From: an uncultured Porphyromonadaceae bacterium
GTDB lineage: Bacteria; Bacteroidota; Bacteroidia; Bacteroidales; Muribaculaceae
Direction: 5' to 3'
DNA length: 25,701 nt
Assembly (NCBI GenBank): GCA_902495245.1
Contig: CABUWI010000019.1
Span: forward strand, 1 to 25,701
The notes beneath the pieces were generated by a model. The model had not been told where the DNA came from and searched no databases. It was given only the letters and a program-made list of their open reading frames with translations. The translations under genes and the position numbers were made by a program. Shown here piece after piece: positions 17,459-25,389 of this stretch. The first letter of the stretch is position 1; each line of letters starts with the position of its first letter.

Positions 17459-18406
17459 ATGATAGAATCCGTTTCGCTGCGCCAGATGCAGCGGCTCTAT
17501 GAGATAGCGAATTACGACTCGTCGCTCACCGGACGCGACTACGTTTACGTGCACGTAACCTCGGCCGACAGTGATTACGCCGAAGCGCTTCAGAGCGCCA
17601 TACGCTTCAACGGAATGATTATTTTCGTTGTCCGTTCGGGCCATATCTCGTTTGCCGTCAACATGGAGCACTTCCGCCTCGGACCCAACAACCTGCTCGT
17701 TACGGGCGCGAACTCAATCATCACCATCGACCCCGACTCGATTGACAGCCTCGACGCATATGCCCTCTTCGTGAGCAATGAGTTCATTCACGACCTCAAC
17801 TTCGAAATTGCCATTCTGAACAATCTGCCAATCGCCTCGAACCGCTCGCCGCTGGCCCGGCTTGACCCGCGCGAGGTCGAACACATTGCCGGCTACATGG
17901 AACTGCTCGACATGAACGCGCGCCTGAACACGGGCGAGGGCGAGGAGCTGTTTGCAAAAAGCATTTCGCGCTCGCTGCTCACGGCCACACTCTATCAGCT
18001 GATGATTCTTTCGATGCACCGACGCAACCGGCCCGACGACTTCGACGACGAGGAAGAGGCGTCGACGGCAATTGCACGGCCGCGCACGCGCCGCATGCTC
18101 TACACCCACGAGTTCGTGCGCCTGGTGCAGAAACACTTCCGCCTGGAGCATTCGGTCAGATTCTACGCCAACAAGCTCTGCATATCGCCGAAATATCTCT
18201 CGCTCGTGGTCAAGGAGAGCACGGGCCGCTCGGCGGCCGAGATTATCGACGAATTTCTGCTGCTCGAAGCCAAGAACCTGCTGCGCTATTCCGGCAAGAA
18301 TATACAGCAGGTGGCCTACGAGCTCAACTTCTCAAACCAGTCGAGCTTCGGCAAGTACTTCAAGCACCTGACCGGCATGAGCCCCTCCGAGTTCCAGAAC
18401 TCCTGA
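17459..18406 (+). CDS. AraC-family transcriptional regulator
   Basis: 315 residues. The N-terminal 200 or so are a cupin-like sensor region (for example MIIFVVRSGHISFAVNMEHF and FRLGPNNLLVTGANSII). The C-terminal part at about 215-313 is a double helix-turn-helix AraC domain: HSVRFYANKLCISPKYLSLVVKE, then IQQVAYELNFSNQSSFGKYFKHLTGMSPSEF. It is a cytoplasmic DNA-binding protein. The inducer is unknown, but this size and layout is common among Bacteroidetes AraC regulators. It is transcribed alone, divergent from the glycosyltransferase across a long spacer and convergent with ubiE. The start is ATG 17459, supported by the promoter box 35 bases upstream. Repeat copy 3 lies just after its stop. 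Confidence 0.92.
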   Translation: MIESVSLRQMQRLYEIANYDSSLTGRDYVYVHVTSADSDYAEALQSAIRFNGMIIFVVRSGHISFAVNMEHFRLGPNNLLVTGANSIITIDPDSIDSLDAYALFVSNEFIHDLNFEIAILNNLPIASNRSPLARLDPREVEHIAGYMELLDMNARLNTGEGEELFAKSISRSLLTATLYQLMILSMHRRNRPDDFDDEEEASTAIARPRTRRMLYTHEFVRLVQKHFRLEHSVRFYANKLCISPKYLSLVVKESTGRSAAEIIDEFLLLEAKNLLRYSGKNIQQVAYELNFSNQSSFGKYFKHLTGMSPSEFQNS

Positions 18407-18419
18407 CATAATGCCGATT

Positions 18420-18516
18420 TGTAGGGACGCACGGCCTGTGCGTCCGCCGATAATATCCAATATTGCAGCAATTTACGCACTCCGCGAGGCGGACGCACGG
18501 GTCGTGCGTCCCTACA
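18420..18516 (+). repeat. Dispersed palindromic repeat, copy 3
   Basis: A 97-bp unit in the orientation of copies 1-2, with centre CCAATATTGCAGCAATTTACG. It fills the gap between the convergent stops of the AraC gene and ubiE, where its stems could act as a two-way terminator. Confidence 0.85.
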
Positions 18517-18526
18517 GTTTGACTCG

Positions 18527-19261
18527 TTATTTGGTGGCGGTGTAGATGGTGCAGACGCCGAAGGTGAGAGGGCGGAAGGCGGTGCGTCCGAAGCCGGCGC
18601 GCGCCATGAGGGCACACATGTCGTCGCGCTGCGGCACTGCGGCGATGCTCTGCGGCAGATAGGTGTAGGCGCGCGTGTCTTTGCTGACCAGACGACCCAC
18701 GGCCGGAATGATTGCGCGGGTGTAGAAACTGTAGAGAGGCTTGACAAGGGGATTGACGGGCGTTGACAATTCGATGACACAGAGCATGCCCCCGGGACAC
18801 AACACGCGGTACATCTCGCGATAGCCGGCCTCGAGGTCGGCGAAGTTGCGCACGCCGTAGGCCACGGTTACACAGTCAAACGTGGCGTCGCCGAAGGGGA
18901 GCGCCAGACAGTCGGCCACCTGCAGTTCCACTCGCTGCGCCAGCCCCGCGCGGCTCACCTTTTCGCGGCCAATGTCAATCATGCCCTCGCTCAGGTCGAT
19001 GCCCGTAACCTCGGCCTCGGGCAGCATGCGGGCCAGATTGATGGCCAGGTCGGCGGTGCCCGTGGCCACGTCGAGAATGCGGCGCGGCGCGGCGGCGCGC
19101 ACCAGCCCCACGGCCTTTGCCCGCCAGAGGCGGTCAATGCCGAGGGTCATGGCGCGGTTCATGAAGTCGTAGGCCGGGGCGATGGAGTCGAACATGCGCT
19201 CGACCTGCCGCTCCTTGGGCGCTTCGCCGCCGTAGGGCGTGATGTGCTCTACGTCAGCCAT
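18527..19261 (-). CDS. ubiE: Demethylmenaquinone methyltransferase (UbiE/MenG)
   Basis: 244 residues, a normal length. It is an S-adenosylmethionine-dependent C-methyltransferase that makes the last step of menaquinone synthesis; a menaquinone role is expected in Bacteroidales. The motifs seen are KERQVERMFDSIAPAYDFMN near the N-terminus, the SAM-binding loop ILDVATGTADLA at about 62-73, the acidic residue in VTGIDLSEGM at about 89, and FDCVTVAYGVRNF at about 128-140, which is characteristic of UbiE. Its start overlaps the end of purC by 8 bp, so the two are translated from one message. Downstream, repeat copy 3 separates it from the convergent AraC gene. Confidence 0.95.
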   Translation of the reverse strand: MADVEHITPYGGEAPKERQVERMFDSIAPAYDFMNRAMTLGIDRLWRAKAVGLVRAAAPRRILDVATGTADLAINLARMLPEAEVTGIDLSEGMIDIGREKVSRAGLAQRVELQVADCLALPFGDATFDCVTVAYGVRNFADLEAGYREMYRVLCPGGMLCVIELSTPVNPLVKPLYSFYTRAIIPAVGRLVSKDTRAYTYLPQSIAAVPQRDDMCALMARAGFGRTAFRPLTFGVCTIYTATK

Positions 19262-20207
19262 TCAGGCGGTCAAGACAGTCGAGCACGTTGGTTTCGATGC
19301 GCGCAGTGAGGTCAGCCTCGGGCGCGGGCTCGAACTTGCGGCCGGTGATGTGCTCGTAGAGCTCGATATAGCGCTTGCTGACGCTGTCAACGAACTCGGG
19401 CGTCATTTCGGGCACCTGCTGGCCGGCCTTGCCCATGAAGCCGTGCTCGATGAGCCACTGGCGCACGAACTCTTTCGAGAGCTGACGCTGCGGCTCGCCT
19501 TTTTCGAAACGCTCTTCGTAGCCCTCGGCATAGAAGTAGCGCGACGAGTCGGGAGTGTGGATTTCGTCAATGAGAATCACTTCGCCGTCAAGCAGGCCAA
19601 ACTCATATTTTGTGTCGACAAGAATCAGGCCCTTGTCGGCAGCCATCTGCTGGCCGCGGGCAAAGAGGGCGCGGGTGTACTGCTCGACCTTGGCATAGTC
19701 GGCGGCCGACACGAGGCCCTGGGCAATGATTTCCTCGCGCGAGATGTTCTCGTCGTGGCCGGCCTCGGCCTTGGTGGTGGGAGTGATTATCGGTTCGGGG
19801 AACTTCTGGTTCTCGCGCATGCCGTCGGGCAGCTTCACGCCGCAGATTTCGCGGCAGCCGGCTGCATATTCGCGCCATGCCGAGCCGGTGAGGTAGCCGC
19901 GGATAATCATTTCAACTCTCAGACCCTGAGCTCGGCGCCCTACGGTTACCATCGGGTCGGGCGTGGCCAGCTTCCAGTTGGGCACGATGTCGGCCGTGGC
20001 GTCGAGGGAATAGCCGGCAATCTGATTTAGCACCTGGCCCTTGAACGGAATGCCCTTGGGCAGCACGACGTCGAAGGCCGAAATGCGGTCGGTGGCAATC
20101 ATTACCAGGGTGTCGGGTGTGATGGAGTAGACGTCGCGCACTTTGCCGTGATAAACGTTTTCCTGACCCGGAAAGTGGAAGTCGGTGGTTAAGAGAGTTG
20201 TTGACAT
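19254..20207 (-). CDS. purC: Phosphoribosylaminoimidazole-succinocarboxamide synthase (SAICAR synthase)
   Basis: 317 residues, the longer type of PurC with a C-terminal extension, not the form of about 240 residues seen in E. coli. It joins CAIR and aspartate with ATP to make SAICAR in purine synthesis. Family motifs: the nucleotide-binding GKVRDVY at about 21-27, ATDRISAFD at about 38-46, VEMIIRGYLTGSAWREY at about 98-114, ITPTTKAEAGHDEN at about 141-154, and later LVDTKYEFG and IDEIHTPDSSRYF. It overlaps ubiE by 8 bp and starts 44 bp after phoH. No clear promoter box is seen in that short gap. Confidence 0.96.
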   Translation of the reverse strand: MSTTLLTTDFHFPGQENVYHGKVRDVYSITPDTLVMIATDRISAFDVVLPKGIPFKGQVLNQIAGYSLDATADIVPNWKLATPDPMVTVGRRAQGLRVEMIIRGYLTGSAWREYAAGCREICGVKLPDGMRENQKFPEPIITPTTKAEAGHDENISREEIIAQGLVSAADYAKVEQYTRALFARGQQMAADKGLILVDTKYEFGLLDGEVILIDEIHTPDSSRYFYAEGYEERFEKGEPQRQLSKEFVRQWLIEHGFMGKAGQQVPEMTPEFVDSVSKRYIELYEHITGRKFEPAPEADLTARIETNVLDCLDRLNG

Positions 20208-20251
20208 GATCGGTTTGGGTTGTTTATGAAGATTTTGTTTTTGAAATTTCT

Positions 20252-21229
20252 TTATTCTCCGTCTGCAGGCGCGGGGTCGGCAGCCGCGCGGGCGGCGTTG
20301 TCATATTTTTCGTATGCCTCGACAATGCGCTGCACCAGCTTAGCGCGCACAATGTCTTTCTTGTCGAACTCAACGCGCCCCACTCCCTCGACGTCGCGAA
20401 GCACGCTCAGCGCCCTCACCAGGCCCGAGCACTGCGTGCGCGGCAGGTCAATCTGGGTGATGTCGCCCGTGATGACCATTTTGGCGTTCATGCCCAGGCG
20501 GGTCAGGAACATCTTGATCTGGTGGGTGGTGGTGTTCTGCGCCTCGTCGAGAATTATGACGGCGTCAGAGAGCGTGCGGCCGCGCATAAAGGCCAGCGGC
20601 GCAATCTGAATCACCTTCGACTCCATGTATTCCTTCAGCTTCACGGCCGGAATCATGTCTTCCAGCGCGTCATAGAGCGGCTGCAGATAAGGGTCGATTT
20701 TGTCTTTCATGTCGCCCGGCAGAAAGCCGAGCTTCTCGCCCGCCTCGACGGCCGGACGCGACAGAATGATTTTGCGCACTTCTTTGTTCTTCAGCGCGCG
20801 CACGGCCAGCGCGATGGCCACATAGGTCTTGCCCGTGCCGGCCGGCCCGAGGGCAAACGTCAGGTCGTTGCGGCCGAAGGCCTTGACCAGGTCGCGCTGA
20901 TGGGGCGTGCGCGCCTGAATCGGCTTGCCGTTGATGCCGTAAATGATGGCCTCGTCGCTCTTCACTTCCGACGGGGCGCAGCCGTGAAACGTGTTCAGAA
21001 TCGTTTCCTCGGTCAGTTTGTTATATTTGACGCAATGATTTTCAAGCTCGCGGATTGTCTTTTCGAAGGCCGCCGTCTCGCTCTCCTCGCCGATGACCTT
21101 GATGACCGAGCCGCGCGCGGCGATGCGCAGCTTGGGGTGAAGATTCTTGATCAGCTGCATGTTGCAGTTGTTCACTCCGTAGAAGCTCACCGGGTCGGCG
21201 CGGTCAATGATGATAATCCTCTCAATCAT
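20252..21229 (-). CDS. phoH: PhoH-family ATPase
   Basis: 325 residues. Walker A GPAGTGKT at about 128-135 and Walker B VIILDEAQN at about 224-232 are intact, with further family motifs LSRPAVEAGEKLGFLPGD, PLAFMRGRTL and VITGDITQIDLP. An N-terminal KH-like region precedes the ATPase. PhoH-like proteins are cytoplasmic P-loop ATPases/helicases connected with RNA metabolism; the exact role is not settled. The C-terminal tail (NAARAAADPAPADGE) is low-complexity. A promoter with -7 TAATTTTG sits only a few bases before the ATG, so the message may be leaderless. Confidence 0.93.
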   Translation of the reverse strand: MIERIIIIDRADPVSFYGVNNCNMQLIKNLHPKLRIAARGSVIKVIGEESETAAFEKTIRELENHCVKYNKLTEETILNTFHGCAPSEVKSDEAIIYGINGKPIQARTPHQRDLVKAFGRNDLTFALGPAGTGKTYVAIALAVRALKNKEVRKIILSRPAVEAGEKLGFLPGDMKDKIDPYLQPLYDALEDMIPAVKLKEYMESKVIQIAPLAFMRGRTLSDAVIILDEAQNTTTHQIKMFLTRLGMNAKMVITGDITQIDLPRTQCSGLVRALSVLRDVEGVGRVEFDKKDIVRAKLVQRIVEAYEKYDNAARAAADPAPADGE

Positions 21230-21234
21230 ACGTG

Positions 21235-21265
21235 CAAAATTACTGAATTTTTCTTATATAACAAT
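21235..21265 (-). promoter_or_regulatory. Promoter before phoH
   Basis: On the minus strand ATTG (21265-21262) and TAATTTTG (21242-21235) are 19 bases apart, close to the Bacteroides TTTG-N19-21-TAnnTTTG consensus. The last G is 5 bases before ATG 21229, so the predicted start site is at or next to the start codon. Confidence 0.6.
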
Positions 21266-21283
21266 GCACAGGCCGTTTTTACC

Positions 21284-21301
21284 TTTCGCCCCGGGGCGAA
21301 A
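21284..21301 (-). terminator. Hairpin just after the rpe stop (possible terminator)
   Basis: A perfect 18-base palindrome, TTTCGCCCCGGGGCGAAA, starts four bases beyond the rpe stop. There is no T run after it on either strand, so it could be a 3'-end-stabilising stem or a weak terminator separating rpe from the phoH promoter. Confidence 0.35.
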
Positions 21302-21305
21302 ACCG

Positions 21306-21956
21306 TCAGAGGGCGGCGAGGGCGGCGATGGTTGCGCGCGGATCGGCGGCGCCGAAGACGTAGCTGCCGGCCACGAGAATGTCGGCGCCGGCGTCGGCGA
21401 GCGCGCGGCCCGTCTCGAGGTTCACCCCGCCGTCAATCTCGATGAGCGCCTTCGAGCCGCTGCGGTCAATGAGCTCGCGCAGGCGGCGCGTCTTGGCCAG
21501 GGTGTTTTCGATGAACTTCTGGCCGCCGAAGCCGGGGTTGACGCTCATGAGCAACACCATGTCGACGTCGCCGACAATGTCTTCCAGCAGCCCCACGGGC
21601 GTGGCCGGGTTGAGCGTAACGGCGGGGTGCATGCCGGCGGCGCGAATGGCCTGCACGGTGCGGTGAAGGTGGGTGCACGCCTCGAGGTGCACGTTCATGT
21701 AGCGCACGCCCTTGATGGCCGCCAGGCGGTCAATCCAGCGGTCGGGCTCGACAATCATCAGGTGCACGTCGAGCGGCTTGGCGGCCTTGCGGCTCACGGC
21801 CTCGATTATCGGGAAGCCGAACGAGATGTTGGGCACGAAGCGGCCGTCCATCACGTCGAGATGGAACAGCGCGGCGTCCGAGCCGTTCACCATTTCAATG
21901 TCGCGGTCAAGATTGCCGAAGTCGGCGCTCAGCAGCGATGGCGCAATCTGAATCAT
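21306..21956 (-). CDS. rpe: Ribulose-phosphate 3-epimerase
   Basis: 216 residues, a typical length. It interconverts ribulose 5-phosphate and xylulose 5-phosphate in the pentose phosphate pathway. The TIM-barrel motifs are complete: MIQIAPSLLSADFGNL at the start, metal ligands His32 and Asp34 in FHLDVMDG, His65 in DVHLMI, the loop VNPGFGGQKF at about 139-148 and the second catalytic Asp175 in EIDGGVN, then the phosphate loop VAGSYVFG. Its ATG overlaps the dedA-like stop by four bases (ATGA), so the two are translationally coupled. Confidence 0.97.
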   Translation of the reverse strand: MIQIAPSLLSADFGNLDRDIEMVNGSDAALFHLDVMDGRFVPNISFGFPIIEAVSRKAAKPLDVHLMIVEPDRWIDRLAAIKGVRYMNVHLEACTHLHRTVQAIRAAGMHPAVTLNPATPVGLLEDIVGDVDMVLLMSVNPGFGGQKFIENTLAKTRRLRELIDRSGSKALIEIDGGVNLETGRALADAGADILVAGSYVFGAADPRATIAALAAL

Positions 21957-22618
21957 ACTGTCTTCTCCTTTTTGGGTTTAAGAAATTGCCAGGCAATGTA
22001 GACAATGCAGATAACGCCGATGCCGTAGCCCACGTATGAGAGGTAGAGGTTATAATGCTCAATCTGCTCGAACAGCTGCTCCTTGCTCACGGTGCGCGCC
22101 AAGAAGACGCCAAGCAGGCAGAGCGCCACGTTCCAGATGGCGGCGCCGGCGGTCGTGTAGAACACGAACTTGCCCAGATTCATGCGGGCCAGTCCGGCGG
22201 GAATCGAAATCAGCTGGCGGATTACCGGTATCAGGCGGCCGATGAAGGTGGACACGGCGCCGTGCTTGTCAAAAAACACCTCGCTGCGCTCAACCTTTTC
22301 GGGCGAAAGCTGACAGACGGCCCCGAAGCGGCTGCGCGCAAAGGCGTAGACCACCGGGCGGCCAATCCAGAGGGCCAGCACATAGTTGATGAGCGAGCCG
22401 AACAGCGCGCCAGCGGTGGCGGCGATGCCCACGCCCCACACGTTCATCGCCGAGTCGGGCTGCGAGGCTATGTAGGCCGCCGGGGGCACCACAACCTCGC
22501 TGGGAAAGGGAATGAAAGAACTTTCAATGGTCATGAACACGAAAACCCAGAAGTAACTCATGTGGTTCCACACCATCTCAAAGAGCTGCTGGGCGTCGAA
22601 AAGGGCTAAGAGAGTCAT
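21953..22618 (-). CDS. DedA-family inner-membrane protein
   Basis: 221 residues. Several hydrophobic segments (about 20-35, 60-85, 125-140, 150-175 and 192-212) and the DedA signature ESSFIPFPSEVVVPPAAYIA at about 32-51 identify the family. The second signature, GRLIPVIRQLISIPAGLARM at about 127-146, keeps the conserved Arg, Pro and Gly. DedA proteins sit in the cytoplasmic membrane and some flip polyprenyl phosphate or phospholipids; which substrate applies here cannot be told. It is the first gene of a unit with rpe (ATGA overlap) and is transcribed divergently from folP. Confidence 0.92.
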   Translation of the reverse strand: MTLLALFDAQQLFEMVWNHMSYFWVFVFMTIESSFIPFPSEVVVPPAAYIASQPDSAMNVWGVGIAATAGALFGSLINYVLALWIGRPVVYAFARSRFGAVCQLSPEKVERSEVFFDKHGAVSTFIGRLIPVIRQLISIPAGLARMNLGKFVFYTTAGAAIWNVALCLLGVFLARTVSKEQLFEQIEHYNLYLSYVGYGIGVICIVYIAWQFLKPKKEKTV

Positions 22619-22650
22619 ATCACTTGTTTTGTTATGGCTTTGTTTTTCGC

Positions 22651-22692
22651 CGCAAAGTTACGCAAAATTCGTCAAAACGACGTAACTTTGCG
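22651..22692. promoter_or_regulatory. Symmetric bidirectional promoter between dedA and folP
   Basis: A perfect 12-base inverted repeat, CGCAAAGTTACG / CGTAACTTTGCG, has an 18-base spacer. Each arm carries a -7 box TAACTTTG, one facing left to the dedA-like gene (22660-22653) and one facing right to folP (22683-22690). No standard TTTG -33 box is at the right distance for either. The folP box ends 4 bases before its ATG. Confidence 0.6.
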
Positions 22693-22694
22693 CC

Positions 22695-23528
22695 ATGAAA
22701 TCCGTTTCGTTCACCCTCAACCTCCGCGGGCGCCTTGTCTACTTCGACCGCCCGGCCGTCATGGCCGTCATCAACGCCACCCCCGACTCGTTCTATGCCG
22801 GCGCGCGCAATGCCGACCCGGCCGCCATTGAGCGCGCCCTCGCCGAAGGCGCCGACATGCTCGACCTCGGCGCCTATTCCAGCCGCCCCGGCGCCCCCGA
22901 CGTGAGCGTCGACGAGGAGTGGACCCGCCTCAGCGCCTGCCTCGCCGCCACCCGCCGCCTCGACCCCGACATTCCCGTCAGCGTCGACACCTTCCGCGCC
23001 GAAATCGCCCGCCGCGCGCTCGAAGAGGGTGCCGACATCATCAACGACATATCCTCGGGCACGCTCGACCCCGCAATGTTTCCCCTCATCGGCCGCACCC
23101 GCGCCCCCTACATTGCCATGCACATGCGCGGCACCCCCGCAACCATGCAGCAGCTCACCGACTATGGCCCGCAGGGCGGAGTCGCCGCAGCCGTCATAGC
23201 CTTCCTCGCCGAAAAAATCGCAGAGCTCGAGGCCCTCGGCGCCGGCGACATCATTGTCGACCCCGGCTTCGGCTTCGCCAAGACCGCCGAGCAGAACTAT
23301 GAGCTGCTGCGCGCCCTGCCCCTGGTCGGCACCACCCTCGGCCGCCCGCTCCTTGCCGGCCTGTCGCGCAAGTCGATGTTCTGGCGACCCATGGGCCTCA
23401 CTCCCGCCGACGTCCTCCCCGCCACCTGCGCCGCCAACATGGCCGCCCTCAGCGCCGGCGCCGCCATTCTGCGCGTCCACGACGTCGCCGCCGCCGTCCA
23501 GGTGCGCCAAGTCGCCCTCTCCCTCTGA
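22695..23528 (+). CDS. folP: Dihydropteroate synthase
   Basis: 277 residues. It condenses para-aminobenzoate with the pterin diphosphate in folate synthesis and is the target of sulfonamides. Motifs in order: VMAVINATPDSF at about 22-33 with Asn27, DLGAYSSRPGA at about 57-67, VSVDTF with Asp98, INDISSG with Asn117, AMHMRGTP at about 141-148, VDPGFGFAKT with Asp189, AGLSRKSM at about 221-228 with Lys226, and LRVHDV at the end. These cover both substrate pockets. It stands alone on +, and the box TAACTTTG lies so close to the ATG that the message may be leaderless. Repeat copy 4 begins 10 bases after its stop. Confidence 0.96.
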   Translation: MKSVSFTLNLRGRLVYFDRPAVMAVINATPDSFYAGARNADPAAIERALAEGADMLDLGAYSSRPGAPDVSVDEEWTRLSACLAATRRLDPDIPVSVDTFRAEIARRALEEGADIINDISSGTLDPAMFPLIGRTRAPYIAMHMRGTPATMQQLTDYGPQGGVAAAVIAFLAEKIAELEALGAGDIIVDPGFGFAKTAEQNYELLRALPLVGTTLGRPLLAGLSRKSMFWRPMGLTPADVLPATCAANMAALSAGAAILRVHDVAAAVQVRQVALSL

Positions 23529-23538
23529 CCCAACAACC

Positions 23539-23635
23539 TGTAGGGACGCACGGCCCGTGCGTCCACTTCACCGGACATATAATTCACTGCAATATTGGCG
23601 ATTGCATGCGGACGCACGAGCCGTGCGTCCCTACA
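23539..23635 (-). repeat. Dispersed palindromic repeat, copy 4
   Basis: A 97-bp unit in reverse orientation; read on minus, the centre contains CCAATATTGCAGTGAATTA, matching copy 3. It lies between the convergent stops of folP and the secreted protein at 23647. Confidence 0.85.
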
Positions 23636-23646
23636 CACCGCGCCGA

Positions 23647-24465
23647 TTAGAAGCGGAGCTTGCGGCCGTTGCTGACGTATATCTGTCCGCGACGCGGTTG
23701 GTCGACCCTGCGGCCGCTCAGGTCGTAGAGCGCGCCGTCGGCCGCCTTGTCGGCGGTCTCAATCTCCCGCAGCTCGGTCAGCGCAGGCGCCCGGAAGTCG
23801 GCCTCCGTGAAGATGCTCTCGCCGTTAAGGTAGCATTCGGTCATCTTCTCGAAGTAAGGAGCTCCCGTATAATAGACCTCTCGCGATTTCACCTCCGAAA
23901 CATTCTGTCCGATAGGCATAATCACCCACCTGTTCATTAACGGTCTGCTTGGGCCTATTCCTTCCACCCAGCACCCTTTCTCATTTACAAATGAAATTCT
24001 CCGGCGCTTGATGCCTTTTACTTCTATAAGTTCCACCTTGTCGACTGTCAGCCAACTGTCCGGGTCAATCTTGAACGGTACGTTACAGCAGTCCCACATA
24101 GGAATACGGTCCCCTTCTTTGACAGTAATGTCAATATCAGGAATAAATTGTCCCGGCTTTTCAAAATATGTGAGGTCGTAGAAATATGAAAACTCACCGT
24201 TCTCTTCCCGACAGTATAAGGAGTATGTCGGATAATCTTCCTCATTTATGGGCGAAAATTCAATCTCAGAACATTTCACTCCGTCTATGGTAACAGTGTG
24301 ATCAAGCACGGTCGCTTTTACCGATACGTAATCGTCGTGCATATAATCGTACTCCATCTCATAGACCCACTCCTTGCCCGGTTCGAGAATCGGCAGGAAC
24401 TCCTCGGCGGCCACGTTGGTGGCGGCGAGCGAAAGCAACATTGCGATGTAATAAAATTTTTTCAT
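23647..24465 (-). CDS. Secreted protein of unknown function with sorting-signal-like tail
   Basis: 272 residues from ATG 24465, which opens into a signal peptide (MKKFYYIAMLLSLAATNVAA); an ATG five codons earlier is less likely because the paralogue starts with the same MKKFYYIAM. The mature part is beta-rich (for example GKEWVYEMEYDYMHDDYVSV and VKGIKRRRISFVNEKGCWVEGIGPS). The last 30 residues, ALYDLSGRRVDQPRRGQ then IYVSNGRKLRF, resemble the C-terminal domains that send Bacteroidetes proteins through the type IX secretion system. I recognise no enzymatic motif. It is a tandem paralogue of the next gene, with near-identical ends and a diverged centre. Confidence 0.78.
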   Translation of the reverse strand: MKKFYYIAMLLSLAATNVAAEEFLPILEPGKEWVYEMEYDYMHDDYVSVKATVLDHTVTIDGVKCSEIEFSPINEEDYPTYSLYCREENGEFSYFYDLTYFEKPGQFIPDIDITVKEGDRIPMWDCCNVPFKIDPDSWLTVDKVELIEVKGIKRRRISFVNEKGCWVEGIGPSRPLMNRWVIMPIGQNVSEVKSREVYYTGAPYFEKMTECYLNGESIFTEADFRAPALTELREIETADKAADGALYDLSGRRVDQPRRGQIYVSNGRKLRF

Positions 24466-24507
24466 GGCAAAATATTTCAAAGTTTGTAATTTGTAGGAAC
24501 GCGCCGA

Positions 24508-25344
24508 TTAGAAGCGGAGTTTGCGGCCGTTGCTGACGTAAATCTGTCCGCGGCGCGGGTGGTCGACCCTGCGGCCGCTCAGGTCGTAGAGCGCGCCGTC
24601 GGCCCTCTTGTCGGAGGCATCAATCTCCCGCAATTCGGTCAGCGCCGGCGCCCGGAAGTCGGCCTCCGTGAAGATACACTCGCCGTTGAGGTAGCATTCG
24701 GTCATCTTCTCGAAGTAAGTGCCGCCGAGATAGTTGTAAGTATCCGGCTCGCTTTCTGCTGACCCGTCCGAACCGCCACAACACCAAAGGACAGTTTTAT
24801 TTACATATGAGTTGCTCGGGCCTATGCCTTCAACCCAGCACCCCCTGTCGTTTGCGAACGACACTCTGCGGCGCTTGATGCCCTTGACTTCAATCACATC
24901 TATTTTGTCAACCGTCAGCCATACATTTTCTTCGGCCACAAATGGTATAGAGCCGCTACTCCATATCGGCAGGCGGTCTCCCTCCTTGACGTTGAAGTCA
25001 ACCTCCGTGATGAACTGCCCCTTATAGTCGCGCCCGGGCAACCCGGCAAAGTCATAGAAGTAAGACAGCACACCGTCCGCCTCGCGGCACGCCGCCTTAT
25101 ATGCAGGCGCGTCAGAGTCAACAGTCAACACTTCTATCTCCCTGCATTCCACACCGTCAAAACTTACGGTGCTTTCGAGCACTTTAGCTTTTTTATGAAC
25201 GGTTTCAAAGAATCCATGCATAGCCTGATTTTTTGCTTCATAGATCCAAACCTTGCCAGACTCGAGAATCGGCAGGAACTCCTCGGCAGCCACGTTGGTG
25301 GCGGCGAGCGAAAGCAACATTGCGATGTAATAAAATTTTTTCAT
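24508..25344 (-). CDS. Secreted protein of unknown function, paralogue of the neighbour
   Basis: 278 residues, start ATG 25344. It has the same signal peptide as its neighbour (MKKFYYIAMLLSLAATNVAA), a beta-rich centre and the same tail (ALYDLSGRRVDHPRRGQ, then IYVSNGRKLRF) resembling a type IX secretion signal. Shared inner motifs include VKGIKRRRVSFANDRGCWVEGIGPS and YFEKMTECYLNGE, followed by FTEADFRAPALTELREI. A short Cys-containing insert (LWCCGGSDGSAESEPD) is unique to this copy. The next copy starts 42 bases after its stop. A -7 box TAACTTTG lies about 38 bases upstream, so this gene probably heads the pair. The function is unknown. Confidence 0.78.
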   Translation of the reverse strand: MKKFYYIAMLLSLAATNVAAEEFLPILESGKVWIYEAKNQAMHGFFETVHKKAKVLESTVSFDGVECREIEVLTVDSDAPAYKAACREADGVLSYFYDFAGLPGRDYKGQFITEVDFNVKEGDRLPIWSSGSIPFVAEENVWLTVDKIDVIEVKGIKRRRVSFANDRGCWVEGIGPSNSYVNKTVLWCCGGSDGSAESEPDTYNYLGGTYFEKMTECYLNGECIFTEADFRAPALTELREIDASDKRADGALYDLSGRRVDHPRRGQIYVSNGRKLRF

Positions 25345-25381
25345 GGCTTAACTGTAAAAAAATTGATTGATGTGATGGTTG

Positions 25382-25389
25382 CAAAGTTA
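25382..25389 (-). promoter_or_regulatory. -7 promoter box before the secreted-protein pair
   Basis: On the minus strand this reads TAACTTTG (TAnnTTTG), 38 bases before ATG 25344. A TTTG lies 14 bases upstream, too close for a standard -33 box. Confidence 0.45.

Noticed and set aside
22651..22692. The dedA/folP inverted repeat as an invertible promoter switch
   Set aside because: The 18-base spacer is too short for known invertible promoters, and no invertase gene is nearby. A symmetric promoter is simpler.
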